Assembly: GCA_963210315.1 (NCBI GenBank)
Contig: OY723288.1
Span: 1,736,001-1,800,000 of the forward strand
Direction: 5' to 3'
Length of the DNA stretch: 64,000 nucleotides
Source: Rhynchopus euleeides
Taxonomy: Eukaryota; Euglenozoa; Diplonemea; Diplonemida; Diplonemidae
Positions 39,973-51,026 of the stretch are shown here, piece by piece. Both the position numbers and the translations under genes were made by a program. The notes under the pieces are model-generated. The model was not told the DNA's origin and made no database searches. It worked only from the letters and a program-made list of their open reading frames with translations. Each line of letters opens with the position of its first letter. Position 1 is the first letter of the stretch.

Positions 39973-42469
39973 ATGGCGACCGCATCTCATGCGATCGACG
40001 ATGTGCTGAAGGAGCTGCGGGAGGAGCTGATGCAGTCGAACCCTGAGGGGCTCGACGCGCGCGTGTACAGCCTGCGCGAGCTGCTGCGGCGTGAGGGCGT
40101 ACTGTGCATCCCCGACGACCGCACCCCCCAGAGCGCCTCGGCGTCGCCGCAGAACTCCCCGAAGCACGCAGACCCGGAGGCGAAGAAGGAGGCGCTGGCG
40201 CACCTATCCAAGCGCAGGGCATCCGTCCCCTTCCACATCCACAGGAATGCACCGTTCCTCGACGAAGTGACTCTGGAGGCACGGCACTGGGTGCATTTCA
40301 ACAGGTATGTCTTGGGTGGTCTTGCTGCTTGGGGCATCTTGTGGTGTCGTCTTTTCACCATCGCGCCATCACAGGCTGTGCAAGTATGGGCATTGGCATG
40401 GGACTGCGCACCCCGCGCATGAGTGCAAGCTGTGTGTGTCGTCATGTGGCGGTGGGGCCTGGAGCCGTCTGAAGAAGAGGGACGAGACGAACAAGCTGAC
40501 CCCCAACGAGCGGAAGCGGCTGTCGTCGCTGCTGACGCAGGCGATGCACATCGCGGTGTACAAATCGAAGCGGGCAAACCCCTACAAGAACTTCGACAAC
40601 GACAGCTGCGTGGGTGTGCTGGAGGCGGACAAGATTGTCTACCATGTCCCCACCGCGTCCTTCCGCAAGAAGACCATCACAGTGCGCATCGAGCGCGACT
40701 CCTTCGCTGAGGGTGCAATGCGGCGGTGCTGGCGCATGATCGAGTTCGACGACAGAGGGAAGAACGACGCATGTGTCGCCAAGCAGTACTTCAAGAAGGA
40801 CGCGAAGAATGTGGCAAGCAACTACTGGATTGACACGAAGATGCAGTCCGTCGCGAAGCACTACGCAGCGCTGTTCAGCCGGCACCCTTCCTGCTGGGAC
40901 ACCATCGACTTCATCGAGGCCTACATGATCCGCCTGCGGGGGCAGGGCGCACGCGAGGACGACCCCCTGCTGTACTCTGTGGAGCACTACCTGGAGGGCA
41001 ACTATGTGAAGTACAACAACAACAGCGGGTACTGCCTCTCGAGCCGCAGCACGCCCCAGGCCTTCAGCCACTACACCTATGCCAAGTCGCTGGGGCAGCT
41101 GATGGTTGTGGACATCCAGGGTGTGGGCGACCTGTACACAGACCCGCAGATCCACACCGCCAACGGGAAGGACTTCGGGGAGGGGAACCTCAGCATCGCA
41201 GGGTTTGCGCTGTTCTTCCAGACCCACGTGTGCAACCACATCTGCAAGAGCATGAACCTGAGGCAGTTTGAGGTGTTCGCCGACTTCGCCTCCTCCAACA
41301 AGCGGGGCAACGAGAAGGCCCGCATGAACGGTGGCGTCGCACCCGAGGCCGCTGCCAACCGCACTGTGAAGAAGATGGCGAAGGACCTCAACGTCGTGTC
41401 TGGGGGTTCGGGGGCAGCTGGGATGTGCCACGACCCGAAGGCGAACGACTCCGATTCGGTCCCCCAGGTGGGGGCCGACGGCACTGTCGGGAAGAAGATG
41501 CGCTTCGCAGACATGCGCTCCGATGCACGCGTCCCCACATCCCTCCTGCTCAACGGGGGGCACATCAAGGGCGAGTTCGAGCAGTCCTCCCAGTCGGGCA
41601 TCACGCAGGACATGCTCGACATCAACGCCCCTCTGGTCCGCAACGACATGCCCAGCGTGACGGAAGTGAAGTCGCCTGTCGACAGCTGCCTCGACGTCAC
41701 CTCGTCGCACTTCGACGAGACTACGACCAACCCCCCTGACGACGTCTCCCAGACTGATGCTGACGACCTCATCTGCGATGCACTCCCGCGCGCCTTCAGC
41801 AGCGGCGGTGTCTCCGTGCCTGACGACCTCCCCGTGTCGCCCAAGGTGTCCAAAACACACCTCGGCAGCTCGCGCGGCGACATCCACATGAAGCTGTCGG
41901 AGCTGCATGCCCTCGGCAGGTTTACCGAGGACACGCCGCACGTCGAGGCGTCGTTCTACCACCTGCAGCTGGCAGCGATGTACGAAAGTATTCCAGGCCT
42001 GCTGGGGCTGGCCAGGATGTACTCCGGGCTGGAGCGCGACTATCTGTCCCATCTGGTGGAGGTGCCAGCGATGCACGACCTGTCCATCATCCTTCTGGAG
42101 AAGGCTTTCCGCCTGGACTCCTACGACGCAGCGTGCGCCCTCTCGGTTCTCGTTGCCGATGGAAACTACACCCCTGTGAACCACGAGCTGTCGGTGGCAT
42201 GCCTCCGCGGGCTCATCTCAGGCAGGCTGCACAAGGTTGACACCAACTTCGGGTGGCGCAACTTCGAGGTCCCCGTCTTCAAGCAGATGATGTCGCTCGC
42301 CGAGCACCTCGTCGAGATGAAGCAGTTCCAAGATGCGTCGGAGGCGTACTCCGAGGCTGCAGACACCGCCATGGCTGAGGGGCGCGGCGCGGCGGCCACC
42401 AAGCTCTACATGAAGGCAGAAGAGGTTGCAGGCATGATTGAGGAGGAGGAGGAGGTGGAGACGAACTGA
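39973..42469 (+). CDS. EEF2K: Eukaryotic elongation factor 2 kinase (alpha-kinase)
   Basis: Two exons, 39973-40304 and 40375-42469, phase 2 (donor AG|GTATGT, acceptor ATCACAG), give 808 residues; human eEF2K is about 725. The alpha-kinase domain is clear: FAEGAMRRCW near the start, VAKQYF with the ATP-binding Lys at about 247, VEHYLEGNYVKYNNNSGY, STPQAFSHYTY, the catalytic VVDIQGVGDLYTDPQIHT (Asp about 357) and the zinc-site THVCNHIC. The region before it (RHWVHFNRLCKYG) lies where the calmodulin-binding segment is expected. A Ser/Asp-rich linker follows, then C-terminal SEL1-like helical repeats (LAAMYESIPGLLGLARMYSG to KLYMKAEEVAGMI). The enzyme phosphorylates eEF2 to slow translation elongation, typically under Ca2+/calmodulin and nutrient control in animals. 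Confidence 0.92.
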
Positions 42470-44400
42470 GGTTGAAGAAGGCTCGATTCGATGAAGCGGA
42501 GGTGGAACCATCCATTCTGTGCAGGCGACACACATGCCTGTGTGTGTGCCTGGTGGGGGGTGGGGGGTGGGTGGGGTGACGGAGTGAGTGAGAGGAGCCC
42601 CGGGTCTCAGCAGGGGATGTGCCTTCTTTGTTCCAGAATATATATTTTTTTTCGATCTCTTCATATCGTCTCCCCCGTCCCTCTCAACCCCCCCCACACC
42701 CCCGCCTACCCAGCCACACCCTGTTGTGTCAGCTCATGTGCCACGCTTTTGTCGGCCGTCATCTCCCAACACAGCAAAGCAGGGAGGTCACATCCCCTTC
42801 CATCGCTGTCCTGAGCTATATCGATTTTGCCTTCTAGTTTGGGAGGGCAGGGTTCGCCTTTCTGCGCCTCTGGAGGCAAGGCGCCCCCCAAAGGCCCTTG
42901 CTGTGGCGGGCAGCCTTGCATGTGATCTGCCTTACACTACTCAGACTGTTGATTTGTCTTGTGGTGCCGCAGAAATTAACTTTTTTTGGAGTTTGGCGTT
43001 TCTCTGTTTGTCCGAAGGGGGATGCCTGCGAGCGCAACGTGTATGTGTGTGTGCAGGACCACCCAACGCTGTCACGAGCCTTTGTGGCTCGTTGTGCGCA
43101 ACTTAGAGCAAAAAAAGGTGTGGTGCCGAGGATGGGTATAGACACGGACCACCCCCCCCCCCCCACCCTGAGGGGGTCATTATTCAAATAACAAACACAA
43201 CAACCGCGACACCCACCTCCCCCCCGGGTGTCACTTCTCTACCACCGCATGCATGCTTCACGCAATCTTCGACCGTGCGGGGTCCAGGGCGGGTGGGGTT
43301 GGGTGGAACAGGAGAGAACAGGTGGGTGGGGGGAGTGGGTGTTTCCGTGTATTCCATGTACATTTCTTGTCTGAGCCGAACCGGAGAGGGGCTGGGGGTT
43401 GAGGATAAAGGGGAAGGGTATTTTTCTATAAAAAAAGGGAGGGGCTAACAAAAATAGTGTGGCACACCGTTGGCACGGGTTCTATTTTTTTTGGAGCACA
43501 AAACAATGCCTAGTATGTCTTTGGGTTTCGCTTTTGTACCACAACATCACCCTCTCTTGTACAGTGTCAGGGATCTGATGGGAAAGATCTCGGTGGGGAG
43601 GGAAGGGAGTGGGCGACCTTCCCCTCCCACAGCACCCCCCTCTGCGGGGAGTTGCCACTATTTTGTGCCCCCTCCCTCCCCCCTCTCCTTTCACCACCCC
43701 CCAGGGCTGTCTTTGTCTCCCTCTCTCTCTCTCACTGGCTTGCGAGCGTGCCGCTGTTGGGCTTCTGGAAGGCGGCGCTGTTCCCCGCCCCCCGTTCAAT
43801 GCAAGCGCCAACCAGAGAGAAAACGGGCGGTTCTCGCTATTGTTTCGGCCGTCCGCTCCCCCTCCCCCGGCACCCCTCGCCCCGCCCCAGGCTTCTATCT
43901 GCTGCAGTGAACTGAAGTTCGCGTGTTGCAACGTCCCCCCCCCCCCCCCCCAGCCACCTCTGCCTCTGTTGGTCTCGAACCCTCCTGTTGCAAACGCTGT
44001 GGCCCCGTCTCGAACCCCATTGCTATTTTTTTGTGTTGATGTGAAGACGACACAAAATCAAAAGAAGTGTTGATAGCTGAGGAACCACCAAACAGCCTGC
44101 TCTTTGATGGCTCTCTGATGTGACACGCACGCAGGTGGGTTGTGATTCGTTCAGAAGGTCGTCTCCACACCGTAGGGTATAGTCCGTGAAGGAAGACCCC
44201 CATGGAAAAGTCTTAACCAGAATATCCCGAAAACGGTGGGCCGCCTGTCAGGAGGACAGGACAAAAGGGTTTCAAAAAAACTCGTTCGGATCCGAAGAGC
44301 TCACTCACACCCACACGCGTGAATTGCATTTTTTTTGGGTCTTCGTGCAGACCGCGCCCCCCCGGGCACTCAGCCCACAAGGTGGCCTCTGCGCACATTT
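42470..44400. other. Intergenic, no gene seen
   Basis: Poly-C tracts at about 43150-43163 and 43936-43951, a CT tract at 43720-43733, and short ORFs without domains. The tail of the eEF2K transcript and any promoter for a downstream gene would lie here. Confidence 0.4.
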
Positions 44401-44470
44401 TTCTCTCATCCCTCGTGCCAGGCTCCGGTCGGTGAGCCGCATGTGCCTGTAAGGGCCGCCCCGGCCACCG

Positions 44471-44824
44471 TTGCCCGCCCGCCCTCTTGTCCTGAGGATG
44501 TGGACGACCCCCTGCGCTCCCCCCGCTGTCCCCCTTCTTGGTGACGAGCGTCCTTGCTTGGGGCAGGCGGGACGGGAGACGGCACGGGCAGAGGAGGGGG
44601 ACAGGCCTTTGATGCATTGGGACCTGTTGTGGCCTGCCTGGGTGGGGGCGGGTGTGAGGCGAATCACCCGCGATGTCAAATCAGGCCGGCCCGGGTGTGG
44701 TTCGGTGTTGCATGCCATCCGGCTTTGCGTAGAGACATTGCTGTCCGATGCGTTGTGCGATTGTGAGTTGCGGAGTGACGCAACGACGGGGGTTACGAAG
44801 GAAATCGAAAGACTGAAGCCTTAG
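44471..44824 (+). CDS. Possible terminal exon of an unrecognised gene
   Basis: The ORF ends at 44824. Its last 70 residues (PLMHWDLLWPAWVGAGVRR; SVLHAIRLCVETLLSDALCD; GVTKEIERLKP) look more like real protein than the surrounding shadows. The start, upstream exons and function are unknown. Confidence 0.25.
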   Translation: MPARPLVLRMWTTPCAPPAVPLLGDERPCLGQAGRETARAEEGDRPLMHWDLLWPAWVGAGVRRITRDVKSGRPGCGSVLHAIRLCVETLLSDALCDCELRSDATTGVTKEIERLKP

Positions 44825-45726
44825 GATTTGCGCCTCCCTGCCAGTTCACAGGGCCTCATCAAAAGCCTTGTGTCAAAAAAGTTGCGTGGTTCGTTGCGCA
44901 AAAGAAATAGGTGGCCCGCTTCTATTATTTTTTTGCAGCTGTGCTGGGCAGAGCACTTCTTCCCTGAAGCGAAAGGATTACGATTTTCATAAGCCCCCAC
45001 TCCCTCCCCTGGTGGGAGACGTTTCGAATCTAAAAAAAGTGTTGCAGCGGGGCGTCGCCATGGGCCACGTGCCGCCCGTGCGTGGGGGCACGTGGCATGG
45101 GCACCCACCGACAACGAAGTTGTCGAATGAAGCAACACAAGAAGATACCAGCTAACCTTTCGAGCGGGCCCCTCGCCCGCCCTCCTTCTGTGTCTGTGTT
45201 TTACACCATTTTGCTTTTGGGGTTGGGAGGGGGGGGTGGCTGTTCGCTGCAGGGGCTGTGCCGGGAGTCGTGCAGCCCCTGTTCGTTGGAATATTATTCA
45301 AAAAAATACCGATAGGGATCAGGATAGGGGCGGCCCCACCCGTGCGCGGGCGTGGCGCAACTTGGTTTTGCCCGGGTGTATGCAAACGGGCGGGCGTTGC
45401 TTGGAGTGGTGTTGGTGTTGGTGGGTGGAGTGAAAGCCTTTTCTCTTCAGCGTGAAAAGGACAGCCATCGCCCATATATCACCCCGAACCCCGCCCTGCA
45501 AGGTTTGCATCGGGCGAGGGCGAGGTTCGTGGTCAGGGTGAGCTGACAGGTCGACTTTGATTGGATCGGGTTGATGCCGTGTCACACACACTCGCATGCG
45601 AATCGCTTTTCCTCCAGGTTGCACACACGAAAAGCGTCTGCGTTTCTCCAGCTCCCATTATTTTTGTGCAGTCGGGCGTCACAACCCGATCCCTGCCCCC
45701 CCCCCTGCTGCGCTCCCCACTGCGCC
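44825..45726. other. Intergenic, no gene seen
   Basis: Small overlapping ORFs on both strands and scattered C/G tracts. The last nine bases of this interval (45718-45726, CACTGCGCC) are the left target duplication of the following element. Confidence 0.4.
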
Positions 45727-46557
45727 CAGGCATGTCGCTAAGCGTCGACCGTCGACCCAGTGATTTTGGGTTTCCCCCCCCATAAAAAAGCGTCGACCCA
45801 GCGTCGACCCAGTGGAACTGGGTTGACGCTTGGTCGAGGCTTGGAGCGTCGACCCAGTGGAACTGGGTTGCCATTCAAGCCTGGACCAAGCGTCAACCCA
45901 TTCCGGGTCGACGCTAACCTAGCGTTGACCCGGTTCCACTGGGTCGACGCTCACCAAGCGTCGACCAAGCGTCAACCCACTTTCACTGGGTCGACGTCGA
46001 AGAGAGTATGGTTTTGCAGGAACAGATGCTCACTACCGTGGCCTCCGGCGGCTGGGGGGCTCCGCCCCCCAGACCCCCCTGTATAGCGTGTGCACACAGG
46101 TCAGGAATCCAACAGCTCCAGTAGCCTCAGGAGGACGCAGCCAACTCACACAGAATCTGTACGCCCACAATGAACAGATGTTCACTACCGTGGCCTCCGG
46201 CGGCTGGGGGGCTCCGACCCCCAGACCCCCCATCTCGCGTGCCCGTCTAGTAACCAAGTCCTTGCGCTTCAACGGCCGTGGCATATCAGGGGGTAAATCA
46301 TGGTCCCGAAAGCCATTTTTTGGGTTTCTTCCGGCACCCGAGGATGGCGCGAGCGGGAGAGGAACCACGGAAGGAACCCAGCGCCTCACACCGTGCCCAC
46401 CTAGCGGTCCACCGACGGGAAAATTAGGCAACAACACGAGCGCGCGCGAAGCGCGCGCGAGAAAAATTGACCCCTAGTGTTTCCCCCTGATCCCCCCCCC
46501 AAAACAGGAGCGTCAACCCACCAAATCTCCATAATCGAAAAGTTAGCGACAGGCCTG
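45727..46557. mobile_element. Non-autonomous element with 9-bp target duplication, copy A
   Basis: Ends CAGGCATGTCGCTAA and, in reverse complement, CAGGCCTGTCGCTAA (15 bp, one mismatch). Perfect 9-bp duplication CACTGCGCC at 45718-45726 and 46558-46566. The first 270 bp is an array of GCGTCGACCCAG and mirrored CTGGGTCGACGC/GGGTTGACGC motifs that can fold extensively. The rest contains two CCGTGGCCTCCGGCGGCTGG blocks. Length 831 bp. A 9-bp duplication suggests a Mutator-like superfamily. The ORFs inside (e.g. 46088-46477) are not recognisable proteins. Confidence 0.9.
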
Positions 46558-46566
46558 CACTGCGCC

Positions 46567-46894
46567 GCACAGACACGCAGATTGTGGAATAACAAACATC
46601 AAACCACCGGCAAACACAATCTGGGAGAGCAGGCGCGAGCAGTGCCCCCCCACACCCCACCCCACGATTGTTTGCCGCAGCAGGAACTCTGCCCCAGTAC
46701 CCCACTCGCAAGGGCCTCAGCAACACAGGGGAGTTGGAAGTTGCCGTGTTGTCTGTATACAGCCAGCAACACCACCATCCTCCCCAACCATAACACCCCT
46801 TGCAGGCAGCACAGCGACACTCGACAGACACCCCCAGAACTGCTGTGTGTGGTGGGGCGCACAGTTGGTGGTGGGACGCAACCCCCTACCGCAG
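46567..46894. other. Short intergenic segment before CHORD-like gene
   Basis: Starts just after the 9-bp duplication. No domain-bearing ORF. It ends in CTACCGCAG immediately before the ATG at 46895, so the ATG could also be the first codon of an internal exon. Confidence 0.4.
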
Positions 46895-47194
46895 ATGCCA
46901 CAGTGTGTGAACTGCGAGGCGGAGTTTGACGAACAGGACAACTACAACGGTGCCTGCCGGTTCCACCCTGGCGCATACGGGCGATGCGGGAAGGTTGCCC
47001 CGGGGAACGGTTGGACGTGCTGCGGGCGGGCATTCCGCGATGAGCCCTGCCATACAGGCGCCCACACCGTCACGCTGCAACGCACCCCTTCTGTAGTCGA
47101 CATGCTGGAGAGCTACCTGCGGCGCAACAACACCTCTCCGAAGAACGCAAAGGCTGCAGCCACCAACAGCGTCCCCCTGAGGGGGGTCTCATAA
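46895..47194 (+). CDS. Small CHORD-like zinc-binding protein
   Basis: 99 residues. The pattern MPQCVNCEAEFDEQDN, GACRFHPGAYGRCG, GNGWTCCGRAF, PCHTGAHT resembles a CHORD domain: Cys4, Cys7, Cys21, His24 (HPG), Cys42-Cys43 (WxCC), Cys52 and His57 are the likely zinc ligands. CHORD proteins such as RAR1 and CHORDC1 work with HSP90/SGT1, but they usually carry two CHORDs or a CS domain, neither present here. The C-terminal 40 residues (VVDMLESYLRRNNTSPKNAK) form a short basic tail. An upstream exon is possible because CCGCAG precedes the ATG. Likely a real, free-standing single-CHORD protein. Confidence 0.7.
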   Translation: MPQCVNCEAEFDEQDNYNGACRFHPGAYGRCGKVAPGNGWTCCGRAFRDEPCHTGAHTVTLQRTPSVVDMLESYLRRNNTSPKNAKAAATNSVPLRGVS

Positions 47195-48081
47195 TTGTCC
47201 TCTCTGAGAAGTCGTTGGCTCACAGGCGCCCCGTGCGGTGCATTGCCACACCACTGAGGGCTGCTGTGTGGCAGTGTGTTGCCCAAACCTGCCCAAGGCA
47301 CACACTTGCCCTGGGTGGGGCGAAAGGCATCCCGCCCCCCAGACTGTTGTTTCGTTTCCTTGCTTGTTGTTTGCGCGGGTGTGGAAGCGTCGACGCGAAA
47401 AGAAATGAACCCGAAATCAAACGGCGCTTTGCGCGGTGGCGCTGCGGGAAGGGGGGATGGCGGGCGGTCGGGTCATTTGCCCCTCCCTTGGTGGAATGTG
47501 CAAAGCAATTCGAGTGAACCGCACACAGTCGGGCAACCCTGTGCGCACTGCACACAGGTGGGCTTCTCTCTGGGGGTGTTGGGGGGGAGGGGGTTTCCTT
47601 CCGTACTCCCCTTCGGGTGAAGGAGGCACCCCGCTTCTTCAGCTCGGGCATCGACGATATGGCAGCTGTCTTTTATTCCAACCGCGGCAGTGGGAGTGGG
47701 TGCGTGAGTTAGGTAGTGTGCTTCCGCACACCCCTTTTACACACAGTGGAGGGCAGTGGCAGGCGGCGGGGTGTCTTGTTGATCAGGCGGTGCGTGTGTG
47801 TTGAGCAACTAATTCCGTCGAAGTTGTGTGCAGTAGAACAGTAGAGGGGCGGCATCAGAGCTCGCTCGGTGCGGACTGTACGAATCAAAAAAAAGGGGGT
47901 TTTGACCTTGTGCTGCTCCGTTCCTTCGTGCAGAGAGCGGGGAAATTCAATGTCTCAACCCCCGACATTCCGACGCGCACACACCCCCCTCAAAAAGAAA
48001 CCGCAAGTTGCAGTGAAACTCGCCCTGAAACGGCTTGGCTGAAATGGCCGGTGACCCCGCCCCCCCCGCCCCCCCCCCCCC
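47195..48081. other. Intergenic, no gene seen; ends in poly-C
   Basis: Overlapping short ORFs without domains. The poly-C tract at 48055-48081 is the insertion site of the following element pair. Confidence 0.4.
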
Positions 48082-48083
48082 TA

Positions 48084-49338
48084 GGCATACAGTGCATCCG
48101 AATCGGATCCGATACATTATCGGACGATTATCGGACGATTATCGGATCCGATAATCATCCGATAATTTTTTTTGGGTGGGTTTTTCAACCAGAAAATGTT
48201 ACCAATATTCTGCCTGATCAGGGCCAGTGCTGGCGCGGGGTGGTCGATTCAACGGGAAAAAGTTTTGGGGGACACCATTCGACCATTCGACCGGGGGCCG
48301 AATAGGTGAACCCCTTCGGCCTCGTCAGTGCCCCAGGAACACAGGCCCCGTCATTGGTTTTCGACGACGACCCGTGCCGCGGGCACACCAGCCAACAATG
48401 CCCCGGTGCTAGGGACGGGGCCGAGGGGGGTGGTGTGGCAGGCAGGGAAGTGCACGGGACTCGATGCTGGGAGGGCTTGGCGCGCGAAGCGCGCCAAGCC
48501 AGCAAATCCGCCCCCAAAAAAAATATTTGAAAAATTCATTCGACCGGGCACCGGTCGAGCGCGCCAGCACTGATCAGGGTTAGGGTTGTTACAACCCCCT
48601 GGCAAGCGAGCCTTCGACCGAAGGACAGTAGTGAACATCTGTTCCTTGCGGGCGTCCAGATTGGGTGGGCTTGCTGCGTCCAGCTTACTGAGGCTACTGA
48701 GGGCCGTCCGGTCTCCATCACCCGATATGACTCCGCATTATCGCGCAGGCACAAGGTAGTCTCCAGATACATGCCACAGGTCTGGTCCCCAGACCCCCCT
48801 GGTGGCCCCCACCGGAAAGTGTTACAACAATCCCCGTGGCTATTTAGTCAATGCCGGATTTTCGAAAACCAACGCCCCAGGGACACCTGCAGGAGAAGGG
48901 CGCCAGTACCGCTGACTACGCGGTGGTCCCGACGGAAGCGCGCGACGCGGTGGTGGAGCGGGGGTCGGGGATGCAGGACGAGCTCCCTCGGGTGCACCCT
49001 CAGTGTGCAACTCAGCTGGCAGCTCTGATGAGCTGCGGCTGCACGACTCCACTAAAACTCAAAAAAATATCAAGCGTGGGGTCTGGAGGGTTTCTCGTGA
49101 GGCAGAAATGACGACAAAAAGGGAAAAGAGTGTGTTCTGGTGCCCACAACGCACACGAACACTGATTATCGGATGATTATCGGATGTCCGATAATGACCG
49201 ATAATGTCCGATAATCACCCGATAATCGTCCGATAATGTCCGATAATGCCCGATAATGTCCGATTCGGATCCGATAATTTGGGATTTTCCCCGAAAATCC
49301 GATAATGCCCGATAACCGATTCGGATGCACTGTATGCC
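48084..49338. mobile_element. TA-flanked element X2 (GGCAT ends) with CGATAAT arrays
   Basis: The left end GGCATACAGTGCATCCGAAT and the right end are exact inverted repeats over at least 25 bp. Flanked by TA (48082-48083 and 49339-49340). Both subterminal regions carry tandem CCGATAATCG/CGGATTATCGG motifs (48100-48165 and 49163-49315). A 348-bp hAT-like MITE is nested inside (48225-48572). No transposase recognised. The right TA is also the target TA of element Y2. Confidence 0.85.
48225..48572. mobile_element. hAT-like MITE nested in X2
   Basis: Ends CAGTGCTGGCGCG and exact reverse complement (13 bp). Flanked by ATCAGGGC and ATCAGGGT, an 8-bp duplication with one mismatch. Further inside, GGTCGA motifs mirror each other. 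An 8-bp duplication and CAG-type ends fit the hAT superfamily. Length 348 bp. Confidence 0.75.
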
Positions 49339-49340
49339 TA

Positions 49341-50874
49341 GGGGGTGTCAACGCCAGCCAAAAAAGTGCACATGTTGAGGATTTTTGAGGATCGCGCCTG
49401 GGGGCAAATAAGTGCCAAAAACCGGTGAAACCAGGTCCAGATCGGTCCGGAACCGGTGTGCCGGGTCGATTTCCACCCGAAAACCCCATTTTTTGGCCCA
49501 AAATCGCCTATGTGAATTTTTGTACCACCTTCTGTACCTGGAGGTGGTACAAAAGGTGGCCACTGGCACCTTGTTGCTCAACGAACCACCCCACCTTCAC
49601 AAAGAGGTGCTCTATACCAATACGGGGTGTGGGGTACGAAGAGACGCACTGCTGATGCACTAATTCGCGCATCTCTGTGCTTTACAGTCGTCAGAAAATG
49701 GTTTGGTGCCTGGAATAGACGGGCACCGCTCATTATGAGGAAGCGGTGGGAAAAGAGCAAGGTGCCTGACACTGCCGTACTCAAGGACCTTGGAAGAGCT
49801 GCTCTTCGTCAACAATGCATCGACGGTATTGGCCGACGCCCGCGTGATGTCTTAATTGTCTATCTGCGGTGATTATGACACAATCGGCCTTTTATCTTGA
49901 TGAGCTGCTGGGGGCAGCGTTGGACACCCTCGTGAGCTGCCATCATTCCGCATGTTACAGGCAGCTGAAAGGATCCCAACAGGAAACAGTGGACCATCTG
50001 ACTAAGTCTGCTCAACTTTGGCCATCCTTCAGTAGTCAGGGGCGGTATCACTGAAACCTCAACACGTTCCTCTCTTGGACTGACTCCGCCGTGCGGCACT
50101 GCATATGCACAGAGAGCTGCTGCTGCTATCATTCATGAGTCATGAAGGACTCTTCTTCCGACCTGGGACGACCTTCATTTAGAAGGACACACACTTGGAC
50201 ATACATGCTCCTGTCACGAACGACACGCATTGTGATGAAGGGTCAATGAGCACGTCAGCATGGATACCACATCAGCTGCGGGGGGACTAACCCTGTCAGG
50301 GCGGCTCCCGCCCTGAGCCGGAAGCAGAACGAGGGTGCCTTCCTTGCGATATTCTAGTGTGGCTACCCTGTCCACAGCACCGAGATACGCATTGCACGAC
50401 TCTGGAGCCTTCCAAGTGCGGCTGCTTCCTGGGAGTTGGTGTTCTGTGTCAGGAGGGATGAAAAGCTGTGGACCGAGGCTCAGAGTTGAGCGCAGGGAGG
50501 GTTGAGGGAAGAACTGTTCAGAGGTGTGTATCCTCCCGGTTCTACACGAAGAGATGTGTATGCTGCTGAGTAAGTGACACCCGTTCCAAAGCCCCAGTAT
50601 TTTTTGTCAAAAAATGACGAAAGGGGTCTGTTAGTAGCTGGTTTGGGGAAGACGTCCCTTCCTGGACCACCTTTTGGACCACCTCCAGGTACAGAAGGTG
50701 GTACAAAAATTCACATAGGCGATTTTGGGCCAAAAAATGGGGTTTTCGGGTGGAAATCGACCCGGCACACCGGTTCCGGACCGATCTGGACCTGGTTTCA
50801 TCGGTTTTTGGCACTTATTTGCCCCCAGGCGCGATCCTCAAAAATGTCAAAATGTGACCGACTTTGACACCCCC
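49341..50874. mobile_element. TA/poly-C element Y2 with about 230-bp inverted repeats
   Basis: Begins GGGGGTGTCAA and ends TTGACACCCCC. Inverted arms run about 230 bp (49341-49570 against 50660-50874) and share ACCTCCAGGTACAGAAGGTG (read from the right arm), TCACATAGGCGATTTTGGGC and GGTTCCGGACCGATCTGGAC. Right flank is TA (50875-50876) then poly-C. Left flank is TA (49339-49340) then element X2 and poly-C beyond it. The central 1.1 kb has no recognised gene; a short stretch at 49660-49870 (FTVVRKWFGAWNRRAPLIMR) is protein-like but unassigned. Confidence 0.85.
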
Positions 50875-51026
50875 TACCCCCCCCCCCCCCCGCAAAGATA
50901 CGAAGAATCTTGCATTCGTGAAGACCTGGTGGCCAAGCCCCTCCCCCCTGCACCCCCGCACTCTCCGCACTCTAGGGCCCCAGCCGCAAGGCGCCGTGGT
51001 GGCGGTGCCCTCCCCACCACACCGCG

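Noticed and set aside
40442-42184. 580-codon minus-strand ORF
   Set aside because: Exact antisense of the eEF2K coding exon, caused by high GC third positions.
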